Shown here: piece by piece, positions 1 to 12,389 of the stretch
How the letters are laid out: the number at the start of each line of letters is the position of its first letter
How positions within the stretch are numbered: the first letter of the stretch is position 1
NCBI RefSeq assembly: GCF_000204055.1
Contig: NW_006768778.1
Location: forward strand, 387,536-451,535
DNA length: 64,000 bases
Reading direction: 5' to 3'
Origin: Melampsora larici-populina 98AG31
Taxonomy: Eukaryota > Basidiomycota > Pucciniomycetes > Pucciniales > Melampsoraceae
Program-made: the position numbers and the translations under genes
Notes under the pieces: model-generated
Told to the model about the DNA's origin: nothing
Seen by the model: the letters and a program-made list of their open reading frames with translations, nothing else
The model's database searches: none

Positions 1-1563
1 ATCTTCCCTCATCGGAGTTATCGGAACTAGTGACGATATTTCAAAGCCTTCAAACGAGCTACGAACCTATCGGTTGTTTATCCGATTCCTTACGCTCAGA
101 ACAGGAAGTTTTAGAGCCACAGGGCAAGCTACATAGTGTAGCGCTTGCCAAATGGTGTGGTGGAGAAGGCTCTCATGGTCTTAAAGCGATCTCCTTCAAA
201 TCAACTGGGTTCTCTCGATCACCCATCTCTGTCGGTCGGGAGATCTTACCTAATCTGAAAGATTCAAAAGAAGATGAAAGACTTGATTTAGCTTTAGATC
301 TCGATCATCAGGATTCGTCCTCATTTAAGGATCAACAGTCAAAGTGGGATGGACTATGGTCCCGACGTGACTTGCAAGAGGAGATACCTGCTGAGCTGCA
401 ATCAATTCCGTAGGACAACCTCCTTTCCCTAATCATCGATATTTTTTGTTATCACTTCAAGAAACGTATCCTACTCTTCTCTGTATCTCAAGAGATCATC
501 GCTGCTTAGATACTAATCCGTTTTGGATATGAATGTATGCAAATACCGACAGCCCAGATGACGTCACATCAATCGTCTTTTTTACTGCAAGCGCTCCACA
601 ACCCTTTCTAGAAGGATTAAAGACGAGATTCCCTTCAGCTTCTCTCCTTGGACTTATCGCAGCTTCTACACCATTTGAAACCGGTCGACCATGTACGCTA
701 TTTCGTGATGGATGGATCGGTGATGATGGTGCAGTAGGTGTAGCAGTGGTAGATTCATCTAACGGTCTTTCAACAAGGCTTCCAAAAGTACAATATTCTG
801 GTCTACGCGCGTTAGGAAGACCTATGGAGGTAACTTCGTGAGTTGATCTAATCTCATATGTGCAAGTGCAATCATACACTCTCAAAATTTCTCATAAAAC
901 GACTTTGTGCAGTGCTCGTGGTAACATTATCTTGATGCTTAACAAGGAAAATGCTGCTCAGGCCCTAATGGCGTCCATCAAACAAGATTCTGAATATACC
1001 TCCGGTAGTAACTTACCCATCGGAAAAGAAGACGACATTTTTGCCGCATTTTTTTCCGCCGATCCCTCAAAGGTAAGACCGTTCTAAAAGAAGAATTGTC
1101 TGAGAGGTACAAGTGTGATAAATCTCATGTTTTGATCACATCACTTTCAGGACTCCGATTCGGCGATTTCTCAATCAGAGCACTTGTTGGAAATCTGTAG
1201 GATTGTTGGCGGTGCACCATCTCGTGGAGCCCTCGGAATAGACCGAACAGACCACGTCTCAAATGGTTCATGGGTTCAAGTTCGTTGACTTAGACCAAGT
1301 CTTCAAAATCATTAAAGATACTCATTGAAGCTTCTTTCTTTTCAACGTAGTTTGCGGTCTTCTCCGAAGATATTCAACACAAGACTAAAACACTCGATGG
1401 TCAATTTCAATTTGGCTGCTCCCCAGAGAGCGGTTTAAATCATTCCTCTCAGCAACTGGAGGGCACTTTTATCGCTGCTAGTGAACATGGATTCATGGCC
1501 AATCCCACGGGCGAGGGAAAAGCATTTGTTATCAGCGTAAAAGGTACACGTGGAGCTTTGTGA
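1..1563 (+). CDS. FIST-domain protein, 5'-truncated by the window edge
   Basis: Partial spliced gene; exons <1-409, 553-837, 913-1072, 1151-1279 and 1351-1563 keep frame at every junction and give 397 codons plus stop, with the start lying upstream of the window. The block around 600-760 (FLEGLKTRFPSASLLGL, then TGRPCTLF and GDDGAVGVAV) and the end (EGTFIAASEHGF) resemble FIST sensory-domain proteins of fungi; FIST domains are thought to bind small ligands such as amino acids and also occur in F-box proteins (FBXO22). No F-box is visible in the part present. The first intron (410-552) is the longest. The fourth uses a weak GTTCGT donor, which is the only one that keeps frame; the same donor hexamer recurs in the gene at 44545. 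It converges on the peptidase gene at 1828 with only 264 bp between stops. The family call rests on remembered sequence character, so it is moderate. Confidence 0.5.
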
Positions 1564-1827
1564 ATTGATGAAACAGCTTTACCACACGCTAGGCAGCTAT
1601 CAATGCTGTAGTATATAGTAATGAAGAGGGTAAAAGCTTAGCTCTTGGGGCTCCATCTCTTTTTAAGCCCATAGATGCTTGCACTACTTGATGAAGGATC
1701 ATCATAGAACGTTCAAAGATTCATTGCGTTTCTGGCAAACATGATCTACGAATACTGTTTGCTTATAGAATTACACCTTATACAATATCTAGTGTTCTTT
1801 TACAATTGACCTAGAACTAGCGCCTCA

Positions 1828-4612
1828 CTAGCTTGAAAAATGCTCAAAACTTGCCTCGAAACTTGCTAATTCAGCCTCCGCTCCGCTTAAGGGATGCGAG
1901 TTCTCTGGAAACATGTAAATTTTGGATGGTGTGCCTTGCGCCTGTAAACCATGATACCAACTATACCAATGGATGTGATATGATCAATTAGGAGCGAAAT
2001 TGAAACGGGGTTCAAAAAGACTTACGCTATTCCTTGCTGATGACTAACTCTACGATCAACATCACCAAGTAGTAATAGTGTAGGAGTTTTGACTTGATGT
2101 AGTTGCGAGATCGGAGAAGCGGATTTGAGCACTTTGAAAGCTTCGTCGTTGATCATGACTGGCGCAAAAGATTCTCCCATCATTGGGAAAGGCAAATTAG
2201 CCTCCGCAAAAGACCTGTTGATCCGCGCGAGAAGATCATCGGATCAAAGATGGTAACATAACTCGTTAGGCTTCTTGGGCACGTTGAAAGTCTTCCCGTG
2301 CGGTTCTAAGAATATCTCACCAATCAGGAATGTCGCTTCCGCCAGCTGCCGTTCCCACTAGGTCAACCACTGGATTTCTCATACAGGCAGCCGTAAATAG
2401 GTCTGGATAACGCGAGGTAAGATGAGCAGTGATAAAACCACCATGAGAACCACCACTAATGATTGCCTGATTCGGATCTACCATCTTCTGCGCTCGTAGA
2501 TAGTCTAAAGCCAATTTGCTGCTCTCGACGTCTGCCACACCAAGATGGTTGATAAGATGATTTACCCACTTTTGTCCAAATCCTATGAATCAACCAGAAA
2601 GGTCTCACAAACCCGTGTGAGTGTTGCGACGTGAAATAGCTCAGGTCATCGAGTAGGATTATTTGCGCACCTAGCGATCCTGGATAATTGATGTAGGCCG
2701 TCGAATATCCTAACAAAGCGCTTTTTTGTAAAGCGAGTTGAGATAGTGGTTATAACAAAAACTCGGGTCAGGTCAACCAATCAAAGCCTTCCTGTAGTTT
2801 CACAAAGCTCACAATGCAGCCGTTGTGGGAGAGAACTCGTTGACAGAGGTGGAGTGAGGTCCGCCGTGGGGTTGAATAATCACTACCGGCAAACGGCCTT
2901 CAAGAGTTCCTGCAGGCTGTAGTGTACTGGGGGACTTCGCCATGGTATACACGATTTCTGTAGGGCCATGTATGTTTGGCGGGAGCGCAAATACCTGGCT
3001 AGATGTCTGGAGAAGCTGTTGCTCGACTAGAATTTAATAGAGCTCAGACTATGTTCAATCGAAAACCGAACGGTATCAAACTTACTCGTCGTATTTGCTT
3101 GTAATTTTTCAACCGTATCCCAAGTCATAGTTCCATCCTGTGCGAGCATGCCCAGCCATATTACCGGAGGCTGGGTAGTTTGACTAAAGGAAGCGATAAG
3201 GCAATTTGCCCTGTCCGTGTTCCAGACCGTGCAACTTCCTGGGCTGGGACCTTTGTATCTTTGTACTTCTCCTGAACTAAGATCAATCATCAATAAAACT
3301 CTTACGGATCCCCATATAGAGTTAGTCACTAAAAATTGTTTCCCAGTGGTTGGATGTGACAGAAAAGGTTGTAAAGGTAGCTGATCTATATATAAACCTG
3401 GGAAACTGTTCTCGAGAGAGTCCAGATTTTCAGTACCGGCATCTTCTACAGCGGGGACCAATACTTTGTCTTCCATTGTCGGGATAGATACATAATGAAG
3501 TGCCGCACATGAACCGTGAGCGCCACCGACTGGATTACTTATGTAATAAACGTGATTGCCTGAAACTCTAGGCGAGCGAGCTGAAACATCCAAAGAGGAA
3601 AGCCTGCGAGAGGCTACACTGGCCGGAACGGAGGTTGTTGAGGATTCAGATGGCTTTTCCGCTTCTTTGAGTTGTATCTTGAGTTCGTAGATTGCAGTCA
3701 AGCGGTTTTGACAATAGATCAAGCCCATTCGTCGGCCGTCAGGGAGCGATGCAAAGCCGGTGCAAAATATTTGAAAGTAATCAAGATTCGAAGAAGATCC
3801 TGGTCCAAATACTGGTTGGCCATATACCACATCGGACGCAGATGAGGGATTTGTGACCTGAATGAGCGCTCTATCAGATTGTCGAGTATCTGATGAAACG
3901 CTGCCTTCGCATGGTAGTAGAAAGAGTGCCGGAAGGCGAATACCGTCAAGCTGCTCCCCAAAGTCAGGTACGTATCGATGTTTATGTGCAACAGAAGAAT
4001 TAGCGGATTTAGTGGGAGTTTTGGTTTCGGCGACATATGCGATGCAAGCTTCTTGAGAATCCCAAGTTGGAAAACCAAATGTGTCGTTTGTTATAAACTT
4101 TCCATGTGCCTCAGTTACTTCTTTGCAGAATTTGAGCTCATTGATGGTAGTGTCCCATAGCTCGATGAAATTGGCTGAACCACATTTCCTGAAAACGATT
4201 TGCTTTCGACCACTGGGGGAATAGCCTTTCCAGACGACCTCCGATGGGACTTCTGATAGCGGCCCGCGAAGTACTGAGGGGCCAGGGAATGACCCCAAAC
4301 GCGACGAATCCGATGAGGAAGTTTTTGCGATGTGAAATGCTTGAGAACAGCGCCGCTTTAGCAGTCTAACATGGTCCCTAATTGAATAGTCCACCTCGAT
4401 TTCTGGTAGGGAGGTTCAATCGATCAACTTACTTGCAGATAGTCACATTGCTCCAAAGTCTGGCACTTACTAAGAGAAGAATCAGTCACGCAAACTGATG
4501 CAGCCGTGACGACGGGGATTGAAGCCAACTTAACATAAACGTCTAGCGCATGGGACGTTGCAGATCGATGTTCCCCGGATGCAAGAGTCGACATGATCGG
4601 CGTGGTGACCAT
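1828..4612 (-). CDS. Acylaminoacyl-peptidase (S9C serine peptidase)
   Basis: Removes N-acylated amino acids from short blocked peptides in the cytosol; prolyl-oligopeptidase superfamily. Exons (minus strand): 4612-4471, 4402-3086, 3026-2813, 2720-2671, 2582-2321, 2214-2026, 1960-1828; these join in frame to 768 residues, close to the roughly 730 of animal enzymes. The first two thirds form the propeller region (a PDFGEQLDG stretch is typical). The C-terminal hydrolase carries the oxyanion-hole HGGPHS segment, the nucleophile elbow GGSHGG (Ser620), the SDIPDW segment, GDVDRRV (Asp715) and NSHPL (His747), so the triad is complete. Start ATG at 4612 is the first in the open exon; a second ATG follows six codons later. 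Exon 4 is only 50 nt. No damage seen, so it looks functional. Confidence 0.9.
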
Positions 4613-4828
4613 CTATTGTAGACAAAAGAAAAATGTGAACCGACAAGGGAGAAATCGTTACGTCACTCACCGTGCCATCCAAAATCCACGGGCAAGAATT
4701 TAGTGACGAGGACCGGGTGCGAGTGGTCCCCCAAAATACTTCGTACCCGATCCGCTTGGCTCTTTACAATATTTTTCGAGTCCAGGGAAGTTCTTCTCTC
4801 ATTGCTGATCATAAGATGAGGAATGCCT

Positions 4829-5531
4829 ATTCAGCTATCCTCCGTGCTTCCCACCTCAAACCGCGCGCGTCCCCCGGAGCTTGCGGAGGAGGGACTTACG
4901 ACTTATACACGTCTCCTTGCCTGGTACCCTTTTTGAAATTTGTGTTTTTTGGCCGTTTTCGACTCCATCTAAGCTACTCAACTCACCACTAGACAACAAA
5001 CATTTCTGAATCAGCCAAGTTGTTCCGCTGCATCTTGTACTTCTTCCTTTCCAAAATCCAGATGTGTTTATTTGTATTTGTAGTCTTCAGTGGAGAACTG
5101 AAGACTGTAACATTAATCTTGCTTGATCAAACAACTGCGCTGACGGTTGAAACTATTCTCTTGTCCAAAACCTTTTAGACACTCAAAAGAATCAAGTATA
5201 TGTATGATCACCTGTAGTCGCAGCAAGCTCAGAAATTGAAATTTGAAACTCTCAAACAAGAGCTCCTTTACAATTTTGAGCTCCGAAGCGATTAAGAAGA
5301 ATCTGAATAGAACAAAAGATCAGGAAGACAAAGATCTACAATTTCATCATGTTACTTCAAACACTTGAATTGTGTAAAACAGTGATATGGAAGGATGAAG
5401 TTAGTCCCAGCCAAACTACAAAGGGTATCACGCGAGAACTCGTGTATAAGGCGCAAGCCCCCCCTCCGCAGGCTCCGGAGGTTTGGGGGGGCTTGTGTTA
5501 AGCTAGATTCAGCTATCCTCCGTGCTTCCCA
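4829..5531. repeat. Non-autonomous inverted-repeat element flanked by a 25-nt direct repeat
   Basis: An exact 25-nt direct repeat (4829-4853 and 5507-5531, beginning ATTCAGCTATCCTCC) bounds about 650 bp. Just inside it are imperfect inverted arms: 4874-4911 pairs with 5441-5478 at about 33 of 38 positions (CCGGAGCTTGCGGAGG on the left, CTTATACACG at the inner end). The arms are GC-rich and the interior AT-rich, with no ORF of note. It looks like a MITE, but 25 nt is long for a target duplication, so the direct repeat may instead be part of the element or of an older repeat. Confidence 0.55.
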
Positions 5532-7265
5532 GGTTAGAATGGAGATGAAGTGTCTATTTCAACGGCCTTGGAAATAAATATGACCGTGAAACACCAGTGT
5601 ATGTAAAAAAAGGTTCTTATCACTAATGATCTGGCCACAAAACCTGTGATCAACCCAGAGCTCTGCAGTTATTTCTGCTCATAATTCTATCAGGGAAATA
5701 ATTCCGGTCACGTGAAGATATTTATACGCAGGTCCACCTTGAATAATTGCACCACATGCAGCTTCTTCTGCAGGGAAGTGAGCTTTCAGCTTAAGACTCA
5801 TTGAGTACACAAATTGGGTATCAAGCTGTTTTGAACTCAAATTTACACTAAAAATCTTGAGGCTTGCTGGATTTACTTTACAGGGTGCAGGCAGCTTTGG
5901 TCTCATTGAGCGGGTATTAGAGAAATTTTCTTCATGGTACAAATACTTGATCTCTCTCCTTTGGGCTTCCACTCCGTACTCACCTAGAATCCTGATTCAA
6001 TAAGTACACCTTTCCATATGGTTCTAGGAATTTTGAAAAATATTTATGAGGTGGTGAGGATCAACAATATCAAGGGTGGGTGAGATGATGTTGACTGGCG
6101 TGATATTGAGTACCTGGCCGTTTTAGTGTGCACCAAGACATATGTCAGTAATCTTTGAAATGGACACAAATTTCCTTAGCCTTTGTGCACTATGTTCTAT
6201 GCCACAGAAAAGATGGTCTTCATAAGCTTCTTGGTGTATAGATAGAATTCAAGTGATGGGACAGCCCAAACCTGGGCTGGGTTTAAACAAAATCTACTCA
6301 ACAAGTCCAAAATTTACAGGCAAAGAGATACATACATGCTAATGATCCAAGAAAATATGAGAAGCTTGAAAGATGGAGACTTGCAGAGATGGACCTGGAT
6401 GGGCGTGTGGATTTGGTGGCATGTGTGACACCATGGATGTCGTTGGCTCGAAATTTGGGCCTTGTTGGAAATGGTTTTGGTTGTATATAAATGGCTTCCT
6501 TTCGCGCCTTTCAATTACTGTTTATCCACAGAGATTGCATGAACATTTTTTGATAAATGCTCTAATCTAGCTCTAAACTTGTCATTCAAATCATCTATGC
6601 CCTTTGTACAATGGTATGAATTTTCAAATTTGTCTTCATACCAATTGGAGGCGGGCAATTTCCTTCTGCTACTTCACTTTCACCTCATCGTACATTGAGT
6701 TATGGAATGTATCGCAACGCGTAGCATTCGCGCTTCCAAATTTCATGAACCGGATTGATCGGCCGCGAAAAGTAACTTGGCTTGCTTGATCTGGGTTCAA
6801 CGGGTTAGGGGTTCATAGAATCCTTTGGTGTGCAAATTTGAATTGTACATAACGCAAAGATTTCTGATAGCATAAACATTTCTTTCTAAAAGTTTAGAGA
6901 ACAAAAAGAAAGTTTATGATTGATCTGGGAGCTGGACAGTCTCCTTAGTTTTATCCGTATGGTTCTGTCTTCAGTTATCAGTTTGTTTTCCCAATTTTCC
7001 ATATATCATCTATATCTTCCTGGTATTCCAGATGGTACACCATCATATCCTGGGGTTGAAAATAGGGAGCAAAAGGATATCATCAAATACATGATGACCA
7101 CAGATCAGAAATACCTTTCTTGTATGTATGGTATTCAAACAAAACTTGAGATTTCGGCGTCAGAGTTGTATCGGGTGGTGTAGTGATTGAAAATGGATTT
7201 GGATAATCAGAAGGCATGACAAAAAGTTCAAGGAATAGAAAGCTATAGAGCAACGGATAATCGGA
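5532..7265. other. Intergenic, no gene recognised
   Basis: AT-rich sequence downstream of the GATA gene. Short open stretches (for example 5679-5972 minus, 6920-7183 plus) show no recognisable domain and no consistent splicing pattern. It probably contains old repeat debris; nothing here supports a gene. Confidence 0.5.
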
Positions 7266-8785
7266 TCAAAATAGGGGTAGGTAGCTGAGTTGATCTAATG
7301 GGCTGGTGCTCATCCCCCCGTTGGCTCTATTACGGTCATAGATATCCCTGAAGCTTGAGAAATTGCATTGCAGATCCGTTGGACTACAGAGCGTTGGGTA
7401 AGGTAAACCTATCCCAGCTGTAAGGGATTGGGCCATCACCGACGCTGTGGATATAGTACTCGCATCCTGAGGGGGCATTGGTCTTGGTCTCTTGTGGCAC
7501 TTGAAGCTGATAGATGAGGAAAACGTGAGTATTTAGCTATACCCATGTCAACTTAGACACTTCTTGCAAAATTGAGAAACGTGACATACTAGAGCGCGCA
7601 TGCGTTGCATAGAAGTGCTCCATCCGGTGCTTTACGCCACATGGGTGTCGCTGTGGCATTGCAATTGGTACACTTGATTGGTTGTGTGTCCCTCGGATGT
7701 CTTCTTGAGCCGAATTTTCCTCGAAATGTATTCTTGACCTTTGCAAGGTTATGCGGACGATGCTTTTTGTGCACCTTATAGAACACGCCACATCTACCGA
7801 ATAAAAATGAATTTGTGATAGAGGGGTAGACGGGGATAGATGAGTGTAGGGACGGGTTATCAAGATCAACAGACTTTCCAGTGTAGGCGGTGAGCTTACG
7901 CATTACACAATAGCTCGTCATCTGGACCTCTTCGCCATAGAGGAGTCTGGGTACCCCTGCAGTTTGAACATGTAGGGCTCTCTGCACTTCCATCTGAGCC
8001 TATACCATCGGCCATTTCTGACCGCCCAGTGAAAGTTGGAGGACGAGTGGCCATCGGGTTCCGTCGTTTTCTTCTATGACTAGACCTGTGGTCTGATGAG
8101 ATGAAAGTGTTCTCGCAAGAGCTTGATAAGACTGGGTATGCTGGTGCCGGATTTTCGGGACGAGAAATCGTGAATGGGTCACACGGTGGACTTATTTGAG
8201 AACCAATACCTGATAGGTCATCTTGAAAATGAGGAAGTGTATAGATTTCGAGATAATTCAAGGCCAAAACAAAAATATTAAGAAATATCCCCGTTCTAAG
8301 ATTGAGAAGGGTCACATACTCTTGAATATGAAAGCCTGGTCAGACATGTTCGCTCCGCATGGGAGGCTGCTTGCATTTCCTTCCATTTCTATCATGGATG
8401 TAGACGGTGCGGATGTCACTCGGGGAAAGTTACAGAACGGCGGGCTTTCCCACTTCGGAAAAGCGGATTGATGACACGGCTCCTCCCATGGAAAAGCACT
8501 CGGTATTATGTCTCGATTGAGATTCCGCGGTTCGACAGTTGCTTGTTGCTCCATCGAGTCATCAGTGGCATATAAATCTGAAGGAGTTGTGGCATTCGAG
8601 TATGCGTCTGCCGTTTCGAAGGTTAATGTCTGGGACTCATTAGTACAATCTGATTCTTGCAAACGGCCCCCTTCTGGATGAGAAGATTGATTCACAGCAC
8701 TCAAAAGTGCCAAGGGAGAAAAGCTGGACAAAAACGATTCCAGGTTGAATGATGCGGCTTTGAAATCCAAATCGTACGGTGACAT
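7266..8785 (-). CDS. GATA-type transcription factor with two zinc fingers
   Basis: Nuclear DNA-binding regulator of GATA sites. Exons 8785-8320, 8221-7900, 7793-7590 and 7506-7266 join in frame to 410 residues; both the 8221-7900/7793-7590 and the 7793-7590/7506-7266 junctions fall inside zinc fingers and restore them exactly. Finger 1 is C-x2-C-x17-C-x2-C at residues 240-264 (TPLWRRGPDDELLCNAC); finger 2 is at 304-328 (TPMWRKAPDGALLCNAC) followed by a basic KRPRPMP tail. The fingers are 39 residues apart with no Cys-rich linker, unlike fungal iron regulators of the Urbs1/SreA type. The N-terminal 240 residues are Ser/Thr/Pro-rich and a basic RRKRR patch lies near 205. The ATG at 8785 is the first in frame; an extra upstream exon is possible. 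The target pathway cannot be told from sequence. Confidence 0.85.
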
Positions 8786-11700
8786 GGGTGCGGTGTTCAA
8801 CGGGTTCGAAGTAGTGATGGTGCTGCAAGTAATGAAGCTATCGGCTGACCATCCTTGAACCGGAATGGACGCCAAACTACAAACCACAGCGGGATGATGA
8901 AATGTTGATGATACAGCTGTAGTTTTTGGCTTAGGATGAGCACTGGTTCGTAGACGGGGTGCACTAAGCTGACTGAGCCGGATATGTCTTTCTTGATCAA
9001 GCTATCATTGGGTGAGATGATAGAAGCCTCCAGTCAGACTCCAAACGGCTTAATATCACAGGGCTTTAGGAGCTCTAGGCTAAATCAAACAGGTACGATA
9101 CCCTTTGTCCCGTTTCTTTGCTCAGTCTCTGTAACACCACTTTATGTTAGAATCGGTCAACTCTCACACTGTGGATGATTTTCTATAACATTGAGACAAA
9201 TGTGCGGTTCACCTTGAAGCTCTTGTTAACCCCAGCGCTTTTGTCGATTGATGGCAAATAGAAAAGTCTCCATGACAAGTTTTCCAATCTCTCACCCTGC
9301 TCTAAGTGTGCCGAAACCTACGGTACGGTCCCGGAAATTCGAAAAAAATGAGAATGTTGCGCTCTTGTGTACGGAGAAAAACATCTGGTTCACCTTTGTG
9401 CACAACTTCCATATCTCACTGATCGACTCAGCGTCGGCAACTTGAGATAATAGCTAATGGATGATCCATTGGAAGCAGAAGATAAATTGACAGCTTAGCT
9501 ATGGCTCGATCATCAAGGAGATTGTCAGCCTCACCGAGAATGTGTTGTCCCCCTATAATCACCAGATTAGGTACCAACGAAGCGGAATATCCGATCAACA
9601 ACTTTCTGGAAGTACGAGCGGAGTTGAATAAACGCCACCTACTTTGAGCTGGAGGGCGAAAGTACTCATCATTAATATTGAAAGCTTTACATGCACTCTA
9701 GATCGTGAAAAGCAGGCGAGTAGTGGACGATCACAATATGGGATCCCAACTCGGAGCTCGATTAGAAGGCTGTGCAAGATATGATTGACTTTTACAACAT
9801 ATTTGCCTAAAGCTCACTCTTACAACGCAGTTTTGGGGCGCTTTATTGAAACAAACCTTGAATGATAAGAATGTCCGGATGGGCGGACTTTGAGCATATC
9901 AAATATACTTACATGTTGAACTACCAACGTTTCGCAGCTCTTTTTTGAAGATCCATCAGGATACACCCCGTGCCCCGCGGCGTCCCGCTCGTTTCTTAGT
10001 GGGCGAAAGATCCCAAACAATTCGTCGTGATGAGCAGTACGTTTTTGTATATGATGATAGCGTTTCGGCGGTGAAAAGATTGAAGACTAAACTTCAAACG
10101 AACCAGAATCAACAAATCTGATGAGTAAAACAAGATGCGATAGCAGAAGGCATCATTTGCTATTGCCAATTACGTCACCGGCAGTCGAACTTGAAACGAC
10201 GCAGACTTCTCGAAGGAAACACAGGAAATTTGATTGCATATTGAAAAACTCGGAGCGCTTGATTACCTTGTGCAGAGAACTGACGTCCCAACGGTTTGGT
10301 AAGGTCTCCTTTGCCAAAAGTCTCTAAAAAATCTGGTGTTCATGTTGCCTTGGCAAGTGCTCATTGAAGTATTAAAGCTACAGCTGTTTCAACAAAGATT
10401 GTTTTTTTTTGAAAATCTCGCCAATGTGCAAAAGCTGGGTTTTGTCCTGTTTTGTCCCTCACTCAATTTTGTCTCTCCGCTAATTGGAAGAATACAGAAA
10501 AGAATAAACCTGTAAATCAAGTTTTGTCTCTGGTTTTACCCGCTGCGGAGACAACTTTCTCCAAAAAAAGTTGTCAACCTTTCTTGAAACGGCTGTATAA
10601 TATACGTGTCTTATTGTCCTTCATAGGCCAGGAGATCTTTTGGAATGGATATATCTCAAAAGATTCACATCGCATCTTGAACCATAAGCTCGCAACCACA
10701 AAACGCTTGCCGCAGCCATCACCATGGATTTGGCGTAGCACAGTAAATTTGACACTCAATATTGTCTTTCAGGATCTCGGCAATCACCCATGCCAAAGAT
10801 GAATGACAGAACCACACGTTGAATGCAATTCCTGTGCCACCAAGTTTGCATGTACTCAGGTGTAGTTGTCCCTAGTCATTGAGATGCTGTACTCCTTGAT
10901 CTTGGGACTCAAAGAGCCAGTGTTGTCAAATGTCTGATAGCCCTCCAATTTTGTGCCGTGAGTTGGCTTGAAAGGATTGACTGCACAAGACAGATCAGCG
11001 CCCCTTGCTACCGCTTCATTGTTTAGACCCCCCATCTTCCAACTTAACACAAGTTCCTTGCCCAAGTCAATCTATTGAACAGGTCCAAGGCTTGAGCAGG
11101 GGACTTGAGCCATGATCAACACTGTCGGTTGTAGAAGTTTGGGCCAAAATCAACCAAAACACAGTGCTATGGACCCATCAGCTCCCATCCATCCTGATCA
11201 AGCATTCTCTTTTTTATGTGCAGCCCTCCATCCAGATCCCCTGCACAAAACTGTCTATTCAGATTTTTCAATTTCATGTGGGAAGGTATTGTCATTTCAA
11301 TCCAAAATCAAGAAGTCAATGATTTTCGACTTCTCAAATTTTGACTATTATGCCTGAACAGTTGTGATTGCCATGACATATCATTACAGGTGAATAAACA
11401 TTCAGATTGTTCTCACCAATAATTAGAAAATTGTCTGATTGTTTCCTCAGAAGGTTTTTAAGACAGGAAGCTCTTCAAGGTCCTCAAGCCAAAACAAAAG
11501 CTCTCTTTTAATTGTTCAGTCTTTGACTGCTTACATCTTTCCTTTATTCTTCCAAGGTAATCTACTTCATCTTACTTCACAGATTCTCAAGAAGGGGACA
11601 CCTTGCCTTGTGTGTTTGTAAATAATCATCTTGAGAGATTGAAGCAAATGAATGTTCCTTTGAGAAAGGCTCAGACCATGTTGGGATATTTGTACAATTC

Positions 11701-11936
11701 ATTGAGTCATCTGGGTATTTGAAATGATCATGATAGCATATACATACTTGTTGAATTAATATTCCAAGCTATATTGATACCTTCTTCTTTCCGGGTTTTC
11801 CTGAAAGACTCTCTTGCTCTCAAGTATCACCTGCAATAGAGCAGAAGGTTGTGGGTGTTTTCTCTTATTTTACAAGTATTGCACAGGGTTGAATCAGTGA
11901 TATTCCTCTTGAAGAGGTGGCCGTTCAGTGGGCTGA
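8786..11936. other. Intergenic region upstream of the GATA gene
   Basis: About 3.1 kb with only short, frame-inconsistent ORFs. The part nearest 8786-9900 should hold the GATA promoter and perhaps 5'UTR exons. From about 10340 onwards base use shifts to a repeat-like, AT-rich texture with many short direct repeats. No domain, RNA gene or complete element could be identified. Confidence 0.45.
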
Positions 11937-12290
11937 AGCACATTGTCATTTTACTACTCACCGGCAGGCCAGTGAGTACGTCCACCTCAATCCAATCTCA
12001 ATCCAATTGCAAATCCATGTCAGTTCAATATCAATCCAAACTCAATGTTTGGCCTAGAGTAGCAGACAAATAACCTTCCAGAATGAACTGGAATAAAGTT
12101 TGGTTGCATGTCCACACATGAAGGTGTCAGAATGTCTGGAAGGTTTGAGTGATTATGCAGCCCATACATATCCCCCACTCAAACATAATTGGAGGTCAAA
12201 CTGACATTGAACTGACATTGAATTGACATTGAATTGAGGTGAATGGAACTCACTGGCCTGCCAGTGACTAGTAAAATGACACTGTGAAGC
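11937..12290. repeat. Fold-back (MITE-like) element
   Basis: Long inverted termini: the left arm from 11937 and the right arm ending 12290 share TGTCATTTTACTA and GGCAGGCCAGTGAGT, together about 40-60 bp with a few mismatches. The interior is about 250 bp and has a small tandem array of a GACATTGAATT-like unit (about 12198-12235). No coding capacity. The outer border and target duplication are unclear. Confidence 0.6.
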
Positions 12291-12389
12291 CTGCTCTGAT
12301 CTGAAATATGACTGTGTTGGTTGTATTGTTTTTTAAAAAGTGCTTTTGATTTCACATATTGCACTGACTAACTTTGTGTGTGTACTGTA

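Noticed and set aside
5679..5972. 97-codon minus-strand frame
   Set aside because: No recognisable domain and no neighbouring exons.
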